In this document: in pieces, positions 1-10,501 of the stretch | Layout: each line of letters opens with the position of its first letter | Numbering within the stretch: position 1 is the first letter of the stretch | Source: Chondrus crispus | Taxonomy: Eukaryota; Rhodophyta; Florideophyceae; Gigartinales; Gigartinaceae | Length of the DNA: 64,000 nt | NCBI RefSeq assembly: GCF_000350225.1 | Contig: NW_005178504.1 | Span: forward strand, 350,971-414,970 | Direction: 5' to 3' | Position numbers and translations under genes: made by a program | The notes under the pieces: model-generated | What the model saw: only the letters and a program-made list of their open reading frames with translations | The model's database searches: none | What the model was told of the DNA's origin: nothing

Positions 1-523
1 TGGATCCCAGCGACAAAAGTGCCGCCGATGAGACGCTCATCTCATTAACAATGACATACTGGTACAAGCGCACACAGGAAGGCAAAATCGCCAGACTCAA
101 AGCCCGTTGCTCCATACGAGGCGACCGCATGAAGGCAGGACAGCACTTCGATCCAAAGAAAACATCCACATTCATGGCCGAAAAGACATCAGTACGCACC
201 TTACTCGCAATCGCAGCAGCAAACCAATGGCCCGTACAATACATGGACATCACCGCAGCATACCTCCATGAGTTCCCCGTCTACGTTCGCCAGCACCCAC
301 GATTTGACGGCTCAATGAAACATGCCCACCAAGGGGGACAGCTTCTCGGCAACCTCTACGGAGGCCGTTCAGCAGGACATCGCTACACATCCGGACTGCA
401 AAAACACCTTAAATCGCACGGCCACTTCCAATGCGACAGTGACCCCTGCCTGTTAACCAGCGTCAAGGCCAACAGCACGCTCTCGTCACTGTCGGCATGG
501 ACGATTTTTTAGTCACCGCGTCG
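1..523 (+). pseudogene. Ty1/copia reverse transcriptase fragment, 5' truncated by window edge
   Basis: The reading frame from about 51 to 475 encodes a copia-type (RVT_2) reverse transcriptase core: a KARCSIRGDR segment, then TSVRTLLAIAA, then MDITAAYLHE (copia DI-AFL motif), an LYGG segment and SDPCLLTS. At about 465-478 the frame must change. In the other frame the sequence reads VTVGMDDFLVT, the position of the YVDD catalytic box with Tyr-Val replaced by Gly-Met. The annotated frame itself stops at 512. The copia sequence ends exactly where the gypsy LTR starts at 524, so that LTR marks an insertion or a recombination joint. The element is dead: frameshifted, altered active-site box and no 3' part. 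The family assignment is from motif order; the internal domains upstream lie outside the window. Confidence 0.8.
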
Positions 524-1196
524 TGTAGTATAACGACCGGTGTGCGCGCGGGGAGGTTATTAACCGTGCGGCCGTGCACGGTGCACACGTGGGCGGGTGT
601 GCCCACGTGTAGGGAGCGCACGCGTTGACCAACTGTCCGTGGCGTGGCGCACGTGTACAGTAGCACACGTGTCGTCCGTGCGGTAGTCTACGCGTGTTAC
701 GTGTGCGCGATAGCACACGTGTCGTCCGTGCAGTAGTCTGCAAGCAACACGCGTGTACAGTAGTGCACACGTGTAGCTGCAGCGTCCGCGCGGTAGTAGT
801 AATTATGGCGCTAGTTTTTTAATTGTGTACAGTACCCGGCACGCACTAGGCGGCAGGTACTGTACTACTGTACTGGGACAGGTGTCCGAGGCGTCCCTCT
901 GAGGGGTTAAGGCCTGACACCCGTCCCTACCGGTAAACTTGGGCAAGCTCGCCCTCGTCCCTTCGCGCCTACATACGTCCGTTTCGGTTGTCTATCGCGC
1001 GCGCTGGCTTCTAACCCGTTACCGGTCGCTCCCGTTCACGCACCACGGGGCGACTGCGCATAACCGGCCAGTGAGCCACTCCCTTTTCGCGAGCTCGTCC
1101 GATCGGTTCAATTAGCGCATCGCGTCCGCGCCGCGTGCTCCCTCGCTATAGCCTCCGCCTCTCACCCAACCCAGGGCGGAGAGGAGTTATCCCACA
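524..1196 (+). repeat. 5' LTR of gypsy family 1 (copy A)
   Basis: This 673-bp block starts TGTAGTATAAC and ends ATCCCACA, so it has the TG...CA termini of an LTR. It is repeated, with scattered substitutions, at 56732-57402. The 5' third carries tandemly repeated CACACGTGT-type palindromes (about 590-775). The flanking 5 bp on the left (cgtcg) do not match the 5 bp to the right of the other LTR (tacct), so the two LTRs probably belong to two different insertions of one family. Confidence 0.88.
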
Positions 1197-1199
1197 TTT

Positions 1200-1213
1200 T
1201 GGTACTCTTGTGG
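1200..1213 (+). promoter_or_regulatory. Primer-binding site of gypsy copy A
   Basis: TGGTACTCTTGTGG begins 3 nt after the LTR end, where reverse transcription of LTR elements is primed by a tRNA 3' end (complement ends in CCA). The tRNA could not be identified by eye. Confidence 0.55.
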
Positions 1214-1286
1214 AGGGGATAACTCTTGAGGTTGAGCCGCACGCGTAGTCGCTCGATCGCGCGCAGAACCGTACGGACGGAAAAGG

Positions 1287-2302
1287 TTGAGAAATCACTG
1301 CGTCGATTGCGAAGCGTATTCGACGATGAACCGACCCGATCAAGGGGGAGACTCCGCCTCCGGGTGTCTGAGCACCCGCAGTGGCAGTGGCGCACCGCGC
1401 CCCCGGATGGAGAACCCGGAAGCCCTGCTGCGACCGCCACCGCGACCGGGCCGCACGCGAGCGTCCGCATCGGATGTTACGCCGGCCGTGTCGGCAGGCA
1501 CTGAGAATCGCGTCCAATGGATGGTCGACGCGATTCAGCCGCGCATCCAGGCCTGGGTCGAGGAGTTCCTCGCTACGGAACTCCCCCAGGTAGCGCGCGT
1601 ATGCCTCGACCGAACGGTACCCGGGCTCGTGGACGCGCACGTACGCAGCGCGATACCACCGCTTTTGGACGAACTTCTACCCGCTCAAGTCCAATGTGAG
1701 GTGGTGACCGCGCTCACCACTGTAGATGAAGAATCCCCGTCCGGTACGGCTCTAAAGGGAGCGATCAGCTCCGCCGTGGCCAATCGTCTGGCCACGACCT
1801 TCGCCGGAGCAGGAGTCGACGCACGCGCGCAGCGCGACTCAACCGCTCTGGATTCTACGCTAACGCACGCTGAACCGATCGGCGCCGCACCCGGGATCGG
1901 TACAATGGCCCCTCACCCGGAGGGTAAGACCATTTACCTCCTACCAATTTATGGTGCTGCAGGAGGGCCCACAGACAATGGCCCTCCCGTACTCACCGAT
2001 ACGGCTGGCCCCGCGGGACAGAAAACCGCCTGGGGCGCTTCGCGACAGAAAAGCGACAGCCGTATCGGTCGAGCAGAAGAAGCGCACCCGGCGCCCAAGG
2101 CTACACCTCGGAGGGTACAGAAAACCCCTCTGAGGAAGAAGACACAAGACGTCGCCACAGGGCGACGCGCAAGAACCGCAACGGGCGCTACGCGCGATAC
2201 CGCGATGCCGGAGGGGTCGGTTACCCCTCCGATGATAACCGCGAAGGACGCTACACGCGATACCGCGATGCCGGAGGAGGTGGATACCCCTCAGATGACG
2301 AG
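1287..2302 (+). pseudogene. gag: Gypsy family 1 gag, N-terminal part (copy A)
   Basis: The frame opens at 1287, with an internal ATG at 1407 that gives a more Gag-like start (MENPEALLR). About 150 residues look like a structured matrix-type region, with alternating helices such as WMVDAIQPRIQAWVEEFLAT. The sequence then becomes Pro/Thr-rich. Between about 2030 and 2110 coding character moves to another frame, which reads as an Arg/Asp/Gly/Tyr-rich low-complexity linker (repeats of RYRDAGG and YPSDD) up to the solo LTR at 2303. At least one frameshift therefore lies here. Removing the solo LTR and one copy of its 5-bp duplication joins this linker in frame with the segment starting at 2901. 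Gag packages the element RNA. This copy cannot make an intact protein. Confidence 0.65.
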
Positions 2303-2895
2303 TGTGGTATAACCCCAAACGGAAATTAGATTAGGATCGGATCAGGGACAGTAAGGCGACGAGCCTTACAGCCATGCGCGCACACACGAGTCCTCCGCGT
2401 GTACGGGACGCGTACTACACGTGGAATGTCATCCCCGCCGGCTGACAGCGTTACAGTGTCGGTAGACCGGCACTACTGTAGAGTTATGATAGACTACAAT
2501 GTACATTAAATATGAGCGGACCGCTGGCGGTGGAGGACGACAAGGAGGGACTTGTGAAGCATCCTCCACCTTGGTCCGCTCGCTTACTTTTAGGTACTTC
2601 CGTCCGTTTTACCTAGGAGTAGCACCGCGCGCGGGTTGAGGACGCGCGTAGCACGCCCACGAGCCGGCTCCGCCTCCGCCCGTCGGTACTGGATCGTCAC
2701 CCAGTACCGCTCCGGGGCGTCGAGGCGTAGAACCGCTCGCGCGTGCGCGCGTCCTCCCCGATCCCGCTCTACCACCGCTACCTCGAGCCCGTGCTCGGTA
2801 CCGTGGGTGGGCTGTGCTTCTGTATTCCCGCCGATCGGGGTCTTTCCGAATTGTCAGTACTCACCCCCCTCGTCGTTGGGGGTGATTATACTACA
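2303..2895 (+). repeat. Solo LTR of gypsy family 2 inside gag
   Basis: The 593-bp block starts TGTGGTATAACC, ends ATTATACTACA and is flanked by a perfect 5-bp target duplication, ACGAG (2298-2302 and 2896-2900). It is diverged but recognisably homologous to the reverse complement of the family-2 LTR at 40474-41175. Shared segments include GGCTGACAGC, TTATGATAGAC and CGGGGCGTCGAGGCGTAGA. An LTR alone between target duplications is the usual product of LTR-LTR recombination. Confidence 0.88.
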
Positions 2896-2900
2896 ACGAG

Positions 2901-4406
2901 GACACCGAGTCGGACGGATCGCGCAGAAGCGACCGCAGAGGCCGCAATGCGCGCGACCGACGTCGGTTCCGGCGAGAAGACTCTGATCCGGAGGGCTACA
3001 GTAGCCCCGGCGGAGAAGAAGACCGCCATCACAGGGGCAGAGACCGCCAGTCTGCCCCGAAGCGGGATCCGAATCGGTTGCCGGTGATCAGGCCCCTGAA
3101 CGACCTGTTCACCAAGGCCGTCGACTACCGCACGTATAGGCTGGAAAATCGCAGCGCGCTCTACGACGCGAGTACCGCGCGGCGAGCTAACCGATATCGA
3201 AAGAAGTTGGACGTCCAGCTGAAAACCCACACGTTCAGTGGTCAAGATCCAATCGCGGTGCTAGGGTTTCTCGCGCGCTTCAAGATGGCCTGCGACCACA
3301 ATGGGGTCAGCGAAGGCGCGGCCGTATGGTGCTTCCAGTTCTATTTGACTGGGCAGGCTCACGCCTTGCTCCAGTCCAGGCTACACGGAAACACCATGGC
3401 GGTGGATGCGGAGCAGCGCGATATGCTCGAAACCTACGCGGAAGTTGTTAACTTTTTATTACGCACGTACGCGACGGACGAAGTTATTTCCGAAGCGGTC
3501 GGTGATGTCACCTCCTTCCGTCAGAGCTCTAATATGACGGAGGAGGTGTACAGTAACCAGTTGTGGGACAAGGCGTTGCGCTGCGGAACCGTATTTTCGG
3601 ACAGGCGCTTGAAGTCCCTTTTCGTTGAGGGACTTCTGTCAGCGACGTGCGCGCAGGTGCGGAATTATCTCGCGACGCATCCGGGCGTGGACTACCAAGC
3701 GGTGGCACGCTACGCGCAAGCGATAGGCGAGACGCCCCGCTCGGCTCGAAGACAGGCGACCTCGTTGGCATCGCCTCAAGCACCGTCCGACTCGGTGAGA
3801 AGATTCACGAGCAACGCGCGGACAAGGCCCGTGCTGTCGGTCGAGTCTCTATCTGAACTCCCGACAGCGCGCGGAATCGAAACGGAGATACTGGCGGTGA
3901 CGGACCAGTCGGTGACGCCGAGCTCGCTTAGCTCGCCGCCGACTAGCTATCATCTGTCACCTGCCTCGTCCCCGGCGGGCGCGCCGATGGCGCCCGCCCA
4001 ACACGGTGACGCGCGCGCACATCCGTACGGAAGGCCAGTACAGAACCAGCGGGTCCGGTTCTTCAACCAAGGATTACCTGGACCCCCGCCGTGCCGGTTC
4101 TGTCTGGACCTGACCCACCGACAGGAGCAATGTCCTGTGATGGCAGATAGCGCGCTGCGTTCGAAGCTTTTGCAGGCCCGCGAGGCCAATTATCAAAAGC
4201 TTCGGATCCGTCAAGGTCTCCGCCCAGGTTCACCGTTCGAGCGTCAACCGCCGACCGCGTGGCGAAATTCGCGTGCGCAGGCTCCCACGCGCATCAACGT
4301 GGTCGAGCCGCGCGAGACCGTCCAATCGGAAGAACCCGCGTTACCGCTGACGGACGAAGGGCCCGAGGACCTTGGGTTGACGGGGGAAGTCGGGGAGGAC
4401 GCGTAG
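2901..4406 (+). pseudogene. gag: Gypsy family 1 gag, capsid and zinc-knuckle part (copy A)
   Basis: Reading in the frame that ends at the TAG at 4404, a Ser/Arg/Asp-rich linker (about 2901-3080) leads into a retrotransposon capsid region. Recognisable segments are HTFSGQDPIAVLGFLARF, GVSEGAAVWCFQFYLTG and NFLLRTYATDEVISEAV, all typical of Ty3/gypsy Gag. A CCHC zinc knuckle follows at about 4091-4135 with spacing C-x2-C-x4-H-x4-C (CRFCLDLTHRQEQC). The pol frame overlaps the gag 3' end and lies at -1 relative to it. The same -1 relation holds in copy B, so Gag-Pol was probably made by programmed frameshifting. The coding region is open here, but the gene as a whole is broken upstream. Confidence 0.8.
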
Positions 4407-6825
4407 AGGCGTCGACGATCCTTCCCGTGCCAAGCCTCAATAAACAAGGCACCCCGTCTACTGCTTCGGTACGCGCGCAATCGCAGAGCCGAACGGACGA
4501 AGCGGCAATTTGCTCCTTCAAGAAGCAAAATTATAAGGTCACCGCAACGGTCGGACAACGACGCGCGATGATGAGCGCCATCACGCCGGTTCTAGATTCA
4601 GGCGCCGGCCCGAATCTAATCCACCTACGCTGTGTGGCAGAACCGTGGCGCGCTGCGATCCAGTCTGCGCGGAGCCCGCCGCTCATCGACGCTTCGAATA
4701 GGTCGATGAAGGCCCTCGGCGAGCTCAAGCTGTACGTCCGGATTGGTGAGTTCGTCGCGCGCGTACCGTTCTTGGTCGTCACCAACCTTGCGGTGGACTG
4801 TATCCTCGGAACCACGTTCCTGGATCGCCACGTGAAGGCGATCCTCCCACCGCAGAGGGAGGTGCTGTTCCATCATGCGTCCGTAGCGCTGACGGGAGTC
4901 ATTCCCTCGAGGCACGACCGCAAGATGACTTCGAGGGGACCGTCGCAGCAGCTCCCACAGGAGGGAAATTCGGCCGACCGGAAGCGCGCGCAGTTCCCGA
5001 CGAACGTACCGTCACGGAAAATTCGCGTGGTCAAGGGGGTCACGATACCCCCGATGACCCAAGCGATGGTACGCGTCGCAACATCGATTGGGGGGCTTTG
5101 CTTCCTGCAAAACCACCCCGAAACGGCGCATAAGAATTTATGCCTGATGGCCCAGGGGGTCATGGACCTCTTCCCGGGCGAGCCGTTTACGGTGCTTGTT
5201 AGCAACTTCGGAAACCGCGCGGCCCACGTCCCCAAGCATACCGTTGTTGGTCTCGCGTTGCCATCCCCCACACACATCCTGACACTTGGCGTGTCGGTCC
5301 CCGGAGAGGCCGACGCTAAGGAAGGGGGAAGGAACAAAAATAATTCCTTGACCGCTACAGAGGAACAGGCGCGACGCGAACAACCAGTTACGGACGATAG
5401 CAGAAGACAATCCTCCACCGCTACGGAAGGATACGCGCGTCGCAAAGAATCCGCTACGGAGGAAGGCAGGATTAATTCCTCACCCGCGGGGGAATGTCCG
5501 CGACGAGAAGGACCGTTACGGACGATGGCAGAATTAAATCCACCACCGCTACGGGAGGAGGCGCGCGACGCGAAGAACAGGAAACGGACGACGCCCACAG
5601 TGGAAATCCCGCTAACGCGGATGAGCGGACCGATACGGACGCGGAGAAGACCCGCTCGTGGGAAGAAGACGTCCATATTGGTGGAGAAGACAGTACCGTC
5701 CGGTCGGAAATTATGGACATGCTGTCCGAGTTCAAGGACATGTGGTCCGGCCACTTGGGTAAGATCGACGCTACGAAGCATGGCATCGAGCTGAAGCCCG
5801 GTGCGAAGCCGATCTACCAAGCACCCTACCGAGCCGGACCCATCGCGCGCGAGAAGGAGAAGAAGGAAATCGACCGCATGCTGCGCGCGGGAGTCATCGA
5901 ACCGACATCGGCCGAGTGGGCGAGCCCCGTGGTCTTCGTCCCTAAAAAGGACAGGACCATGCGGTTCTGCGTGGACTATCGCAAGCTAAACGCCGTTATG
6001 GTTCGCGACTCCTACCCACTACCGCGCATGGACGAATGTATCGACTCGCTCGGCGATGCCACTGTCTTTACCACGCTAGACTGTAATAGCGGGTATTGGC
6101 AGGTGGAGTTCGCCGAGGAGGACCGCGATAAAACTACGTTCGCGTCGCATTCGGGCCTCTATCGCTTTGTACGCATGCCGTTCGGTCTCAAAAACGCGCC
6201 CGCGACATTTCAACGGGCGACATCATCCTGTCCCGCGTAAAATGGGAGACCGCGCTGGTCTACCTCGATGACGTCATCGTCTACTCGCGAATCGTTACGG
6301 AACATATGGCGCTCGTGCGCGAGGTACTTCGGCTCCTAAATACTGCGGGCCTGTCGCTAAAATTGGTGAAGTGCGCGTTTTTCGACACCTCTGTAACCTA
6401 TCTCGGGCACGTCATTCGTCCGGGACGGTTGGAGGTGGAGCGACGCAAAGCCATCGCGATCGAGCGCGCGCGCGCGCCTACGAACCAAACGGAACTGCGA
6501 TCCTTTCTCGGGATGTGCAACGTTTACCGACGATTTGTGAAAGGATTCGCGAAGATCGCCGCGCCGCTGAATAAGAAGACCGGCAAGAATCAGCCCTACG
6601 AGTTCGAGATCTTAACCGATGCGGAATACGCGGCGTTTGAGGAATTGAAGCGGCGCCTCGTGTCGCCGCCAATCCTTGCGCTGCCCCGCTACGGACGGAA
6701 ATATACGCTGGACACCGACGCGTGCGGACACCAAGTGTGTTGCGCCCATCTACAGGAGCAACCCGATGGCGGTACCCGACCGATCGGATATTGGAGCCGC
6801 GCGTTGACCGATGCGGAGCGCAATT
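4259..6825 (+). pseudogene. pol: Gypsy family 1 pol, truncated (protease, RT, partial RNase H; copy A)
   Basis: Order of domains: aspartic protease with VLDSGAGPNLI (about 4590) and CILGTTFLDRHVKAI, a long hydrophilic linker, then gypsy reverse transcriptase. RT segments are GVIEPTSAEWASPVVFVPKK, FCVDYRKLNAV, TLDCNSGYWQ, FGLKNAPATF, LVYLDDVIVYSR, YLGHVIRPG and FLGMCNVYRRFVKGF, followed by the start of RNase H (LDTDACGHQV). Against copy B, this copy lost one C near 5512 and four bases near 6219 (just before the YLDD box); both shift the frame. Homology with copy B stops abruptly after 6825, within RNase H, and unrelated sequence follows. Integrase is missing. The element is therefore a 5' remnant. 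Reverse transcriptase copies the element RNA; nothing functional can be made here. Confidence 0.9.
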
Positions 6826-7764
6826 TGGTAGAGAGCGTTTTGTTTTCCTTGCAGGCTTTGTGTCATTCGATGAGACTTGCGATGAGGCGAACGACTTGCG
6901 CAGCTGGGCCGGTGAGGCCCAAGATGCTGTACGGATCAGCCATGGTGTTTCGGAATGGGGGGTGTTATTCGGATTTGAATACGCAGCGGTGGCAAAGCGG
7001 CGCTTGCTCTTCTCTCTATCTCTCTCTCTCTCGGAATCTCTTTTTCTCTTGTCGTTGTCAGTCGTTGTTAGTCGTCGTTAGTCGTTCCTGGTCTTCTCGC
7101 AGAGGGGTCCGGGAAAGGTTTGCTTCCACCCGTGCTTGGTGTTGCGAAAATGACGGACTGACTACGACAGCCTGTCTTATCAGACAGCTGTGCAATATAT
7201 AAGCCCCCGACGGCAAACACACACAGTAAAACAGTGAAAAAGGACCGTCATTGTCGATCATCAGAAAAATGCAGTATTGTGGGCCACAGCTGTTTTAGGG
7301 CAAGTGGACGGTTGATGTTGACATCAACAGTGAATTTTGGGGCGATTTTCTACATTCGTCGAAGAAGAGGGCGGTTGTGCCGATTGTTGCTGCGGTGATG
7401 GCACATGACATCGTGAGTTCAGTACAGAGGGTCCCACGATATAGTGCTATAGCAGCACAGACCTCGACATATGGCACTATTGCGTGAATGGAACTATACA
7501 TAAAGGGCCCAAACACAAATCATGTACTGGCAGCACAAGATTTCCAAACCATCGTTAAAGGCCTTTAATAATTTAAGGTTTACGCAGCAAGAATTTCACA
7601 AATGATTGTGACAAATAGAGGTATGATAGGTAATATTGGCATTTCTGAATTTCACAAATTGAAGATATACCGAGAAGTGTTTACGCCAAGCATCAAGCAC
7701 CATCACATGAGTATTATTACGAATCTTAATTTTGCAGCCCAACCCACAGCTCGTCAAACCGCCA
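6826..7764. other. Unassigned sequence after the pol truncation
   Basis: No coding region is recognisable. A pyrimidine-rich microsatellite (CT repeats) lies at about 7012-7036, followed by degenerate GTCGTTAGT repeats (about 7050-7085). The base composition is lower in GC than the neighbouring gypsy sequence. The abrupt junction at 6825/6826 marks either an unrecognised insertion or a deletion end point. Confidence 0.3.
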
Positions 7765-8560
7765 TGTCCCTTGGACGACAAAAGTACCACAACCCCCAGG
7801 CCGTTTGCTGGCGCATCGCATGGTGGATGTGGGAGAACGGGTACCGACCGGTGTCGGTAAACGTAACGACCCGGAGGGAGATCCCGTAGGGGTGATCAGA
7901 CGATATTGGAAAGGCAGGGGGGTAATTCAGCTTGTACACGGGGTGCACGTACCGCCACGGGTGACAGGTGGCGGCGGAATGGCCACGTGTACCGCCGTAC
8001 GTATAACGTCCCGATCGGGTACAGTAGACTAGTAGTTCCTACTGTAGGGGCGTAGAAATTAGTGTGATGGGAGTGTCAGCCGGGGGAGTCCCAGCTAGCA
8101 CACGTGGTGCGCGCTCTGCCTGCGAGTACAGGTGGCAGGAGCCCAGCCACGTGTGCTGCTGTGCAGATTACTCCCCGGTGGAGTACAGTAGAGGTACTCC
8201 ACTGTAGTGATCCAAAGTAGAAGTGGATCACTACTGTACTGCCCGGTCGCCGGAGGTCGACGTACTTAGGGGCCGAGGCAGTACGCTCCCAGAGTAAAAA
8301 GGGGGTAGCGACCCCCGGGGCGAGAACTTAGGAGAAAGAGGCAGATCGTCCCGCACGGGTTATTCTTGAGGGCTGGAAGCACACGCTCCCCAGTTTGGTC
8401 GTTCCACCGCCTGGTGGAAGCGTATGCCCATTGAGCCCTATCCCCTCCGGGGTCGCAATTCCACTCGTCCGTTTACCGGAGTCATAACCGCCGCCCTCAA
8501 AGAGAGGTTGGTGGTGTTGTAATTTTACCGCTGCCGTGGACACCCCCTCCGTGACGGGGT
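7765..8560. repeat. GC-rich LTR-like block, possible third LTR family
   Basis: No coding region is seen. The block shares vocabulary with the proven LTRs nearby: CACGTG palindromes, ACAGTAG/TACTGTA motifs and dense short inverted repeats (for example CCGGTGGAGTACAGTAG followed by TACTCCACTGTAG near 8177-8207, and GGGGGTAGCGACCCCC near 8302). Clear TG...CA ends and a target duplication were not found, so this is a suggestion only. Confidence 0.25.
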
Positions 8561-8834
8561 AAAAACCGAACCGGAAGGATCCATATTATTACAGTGGACT
8601 TCCCTGCTACCCTCGATCTTCAAGAAAAAGAACTCAGACCCAAGCTCCGCCCTGTCATCAAACTTCATGTTAGCCGGTTTACTGGTCACACTACACAGCA
8701 GCTGCAATGATCGCAAGAAGCAAGTGTGTCGGCATGTCGAACTTGGCCGCTTCTGATTCGCGAAGTGCCTACCGATTGCATGCCATCACCCACAGCCAAG
8801 CGTCGTCTTTTCGAAGGGCTCTCCTCGTCCTAAC

Positions 8835-9368
8835 TCATCTTCTGTTGACGTATTTTTTACCACGCAGTGGATTTAGCACTAAATTCTGTCCTGCAGCGAT
8901 CTTCTGGCGCTCCTGATCAGCACGTTCCTTCATATATCCATCCTTTCGGGCCCCAAGGTCCCTCTTTGCTTCTAGATTGTCCCGCAATAGTTCTTCGAGC
9001 TCCCCTATCTCACCTCCAACACCAGAACAAACACTTTCTTGCCCATTGCGCTTGGCGTACTGGTCGAGCAGCTTCTTGAATCTGTCTTGAATATGTTTTC
9101 CAGTGACTTTGTGCGCGAAATTTGGGTTTGCGTTGGCTTTCAGAGCCGAGGTCTCGAAGCGGGAGAGCGTCTTTCTATGCAGGGTTACATGTGCCTAGGA
9201 GGCGAAGACTTCTTGCGCGATAATTAGATCTTCTGTGCCCGTAAATTTGGATTTGCGACCCGGCTTGGACTCTCGACGACGAATGTCTGTAGGGGTGGAA
9301 ACAGGCGTCCCTCCTGGTGACTTCTCGGGCGTGCCTGGAACGTCTTTAGGGGAAACAACGGTAGCCAT
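8835..9368 (-). pseudogene. Myb/SANT-like DNA-binding protein with coiled-coil tail, one in-frame TAG
   Basis: From the ATG at 9368 to a TGA at 8835 the frame is open for 178 codons except for one TAG at codon 58 (9195-9197). After a Pro/Ser/Thr-rich leader with a basic patch (RRRESKPGRKSK), the sequence reads FTGTEDLIIAQEV, then about 20 residues on FETSALKANANPNFAHKVTG and IQDRFKKLLDQYAKRNG. This is the layout of Myb/SANT-like modules that accompany Harbinger-type transposons and some transcription factors. A charged helical segment (GELEELLRDNLEAKRDLGARK) follows. With a single stop the copy is either a young pseudogene or read through. It could be the DNA-binding partner protein of a Harbinger element such as the DDE_4 gene at 19055-20425, but nothing in the sequence ties the two together. 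Confidence 0.5.
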
Positions 9369-10219
9369 GGCGCGAGGGGAGCAGATGCTGATGTGTTTTT
9401 TGGCGTGTGCTGGTTTTGATGTGCTTGCAATTGGTTTCCCGCTAGCTGTGTTTGTGAAACGACTTCACAAACGAACCATATTTTACGATTGTTCGCCAGG
9501 CTTCATTGGTGAGTTTTGCAATTGGCTTTCACACGTGGACAGGTAATGAGAGAAAAACGAAATCATTCACCATATTTTGATTGCGTAAATACTCTAATAT
9601 GAGTCGTGTGTATAGGGAACAACGCAGAGCTCACTTTATTTCATTTCTTGGACAAGAAGTCGTTAATAACAGCCTGCTTAGCAGCTGCATTTTTGGATGT
9701 CTCTCTTGTGGCTATGAAAGCCTTCTTCGCCTTACATATACCCAAGGGTATGAAAAGAGCCCTCCGCCACACTACATTTATACGCTGAAACCTGCACAGT
9801 AGTACTGTGACAGTAGCCACCATCCGGCCGTCGCATCTCCGACTCTGCAGTTCTGCTACTACAGTACTGAAGCCACACGTGTATGAGCACGTGTTGACAG
9901 TATGATAACCGTGCCATGGTGTTTTGCATAGCACTAAATCGTGGAAGGCACTACTGCAAGTAGCACTACTGCGCGAGCCCCCTGTAAGGCTGCTCTCGCG
10001 AGGCACAAACAAGACTTCTACGCCAGCAGTGGGAGCTCTACGGAATTCCAGGGAGGCGTACAGTATGATACAGACTGTATCATACTGTACTGTAATAATA
10101 CCGATGGACAAGCCCCTGGAGACTCCAGTATATATTGCAACAAGCTGTGGGACGATACGAGTACAGTACAGGGGGGGACGCGCAATAGTGCCGCTTTTGT
10201 TACTGCCTCCCTCGGATTA
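9369..10219. other. Unassigned; short transposase-tail-like stretch on the minus strand
   Basis: Most of this interval shows no convincing coding signal. On the minus strand about 9641-9790 reads CKAKKAFIATRETSKNAAAK and ends QAVINDFLSKK and a stop. This resembles the C-terminal tails (Q-x2-I-x-D-F, PCNA-box-like) of pogo/Tigger transposases, of which an undisputed example lies at 17472-17660. Short inverted repeats with CAGTAGTACTGTGACAG and related motifs occur at 9796-9880 and 10058-10105. Confidence 0.2.
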
Positions 10220-10501
10220 ATGCCGCCCAAGATTGGCAGACACGGGTCGTGCCACGTGTCACAGACGACGTCTTCACCTCCCTCTCCTCTGGCAAGGTTG
10301 TTTGGATCTTTGGAGAGTCTGAGTGTGGAGAGCGATGTGAGCAATGTGAGCAATGCTCTATCGCACTTGAGGACTGCGAAACGGGCCTTTTTGGAGGCTA
10401 GGCATGAGAGGGAGGGTCAGAAACAACAACAGACTTTGATAACGGAGTTTTGGGTTCACCTAACTGGTCACTGCCGCCCCAGAGTGGTGCTGTTTTTCTA
10501 G
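10220..10501 (+). pseudogene. Short ORF with pogo-like C-terminal tail
   Basis: From an ATG at 10220 the frame is open for about 93 codons. The interesting part is the second half, LSHLRTAKRAFLEARHEREG then QKQQQTLITEF. It parallels in layout the tail at 9641-9790 (KAKKAFIATRE ... QAVINDF) and the PCNA-box-like end of the pogo remnant at 17472-17660. No catalytic motif is present. It is probably a terminal fragment of a pogo-type transposase gene. The reading is tentative because the motif is short. Confidence 0.22.

Noticed and set aside
1941-2318. Minus-strand ORF of 125 codons opposite gag
   Set aside because: It overlaps a low-complexity Arg/Asp/Gly/Tyr-coding repeat on the plus strand and has no recognisable feature.
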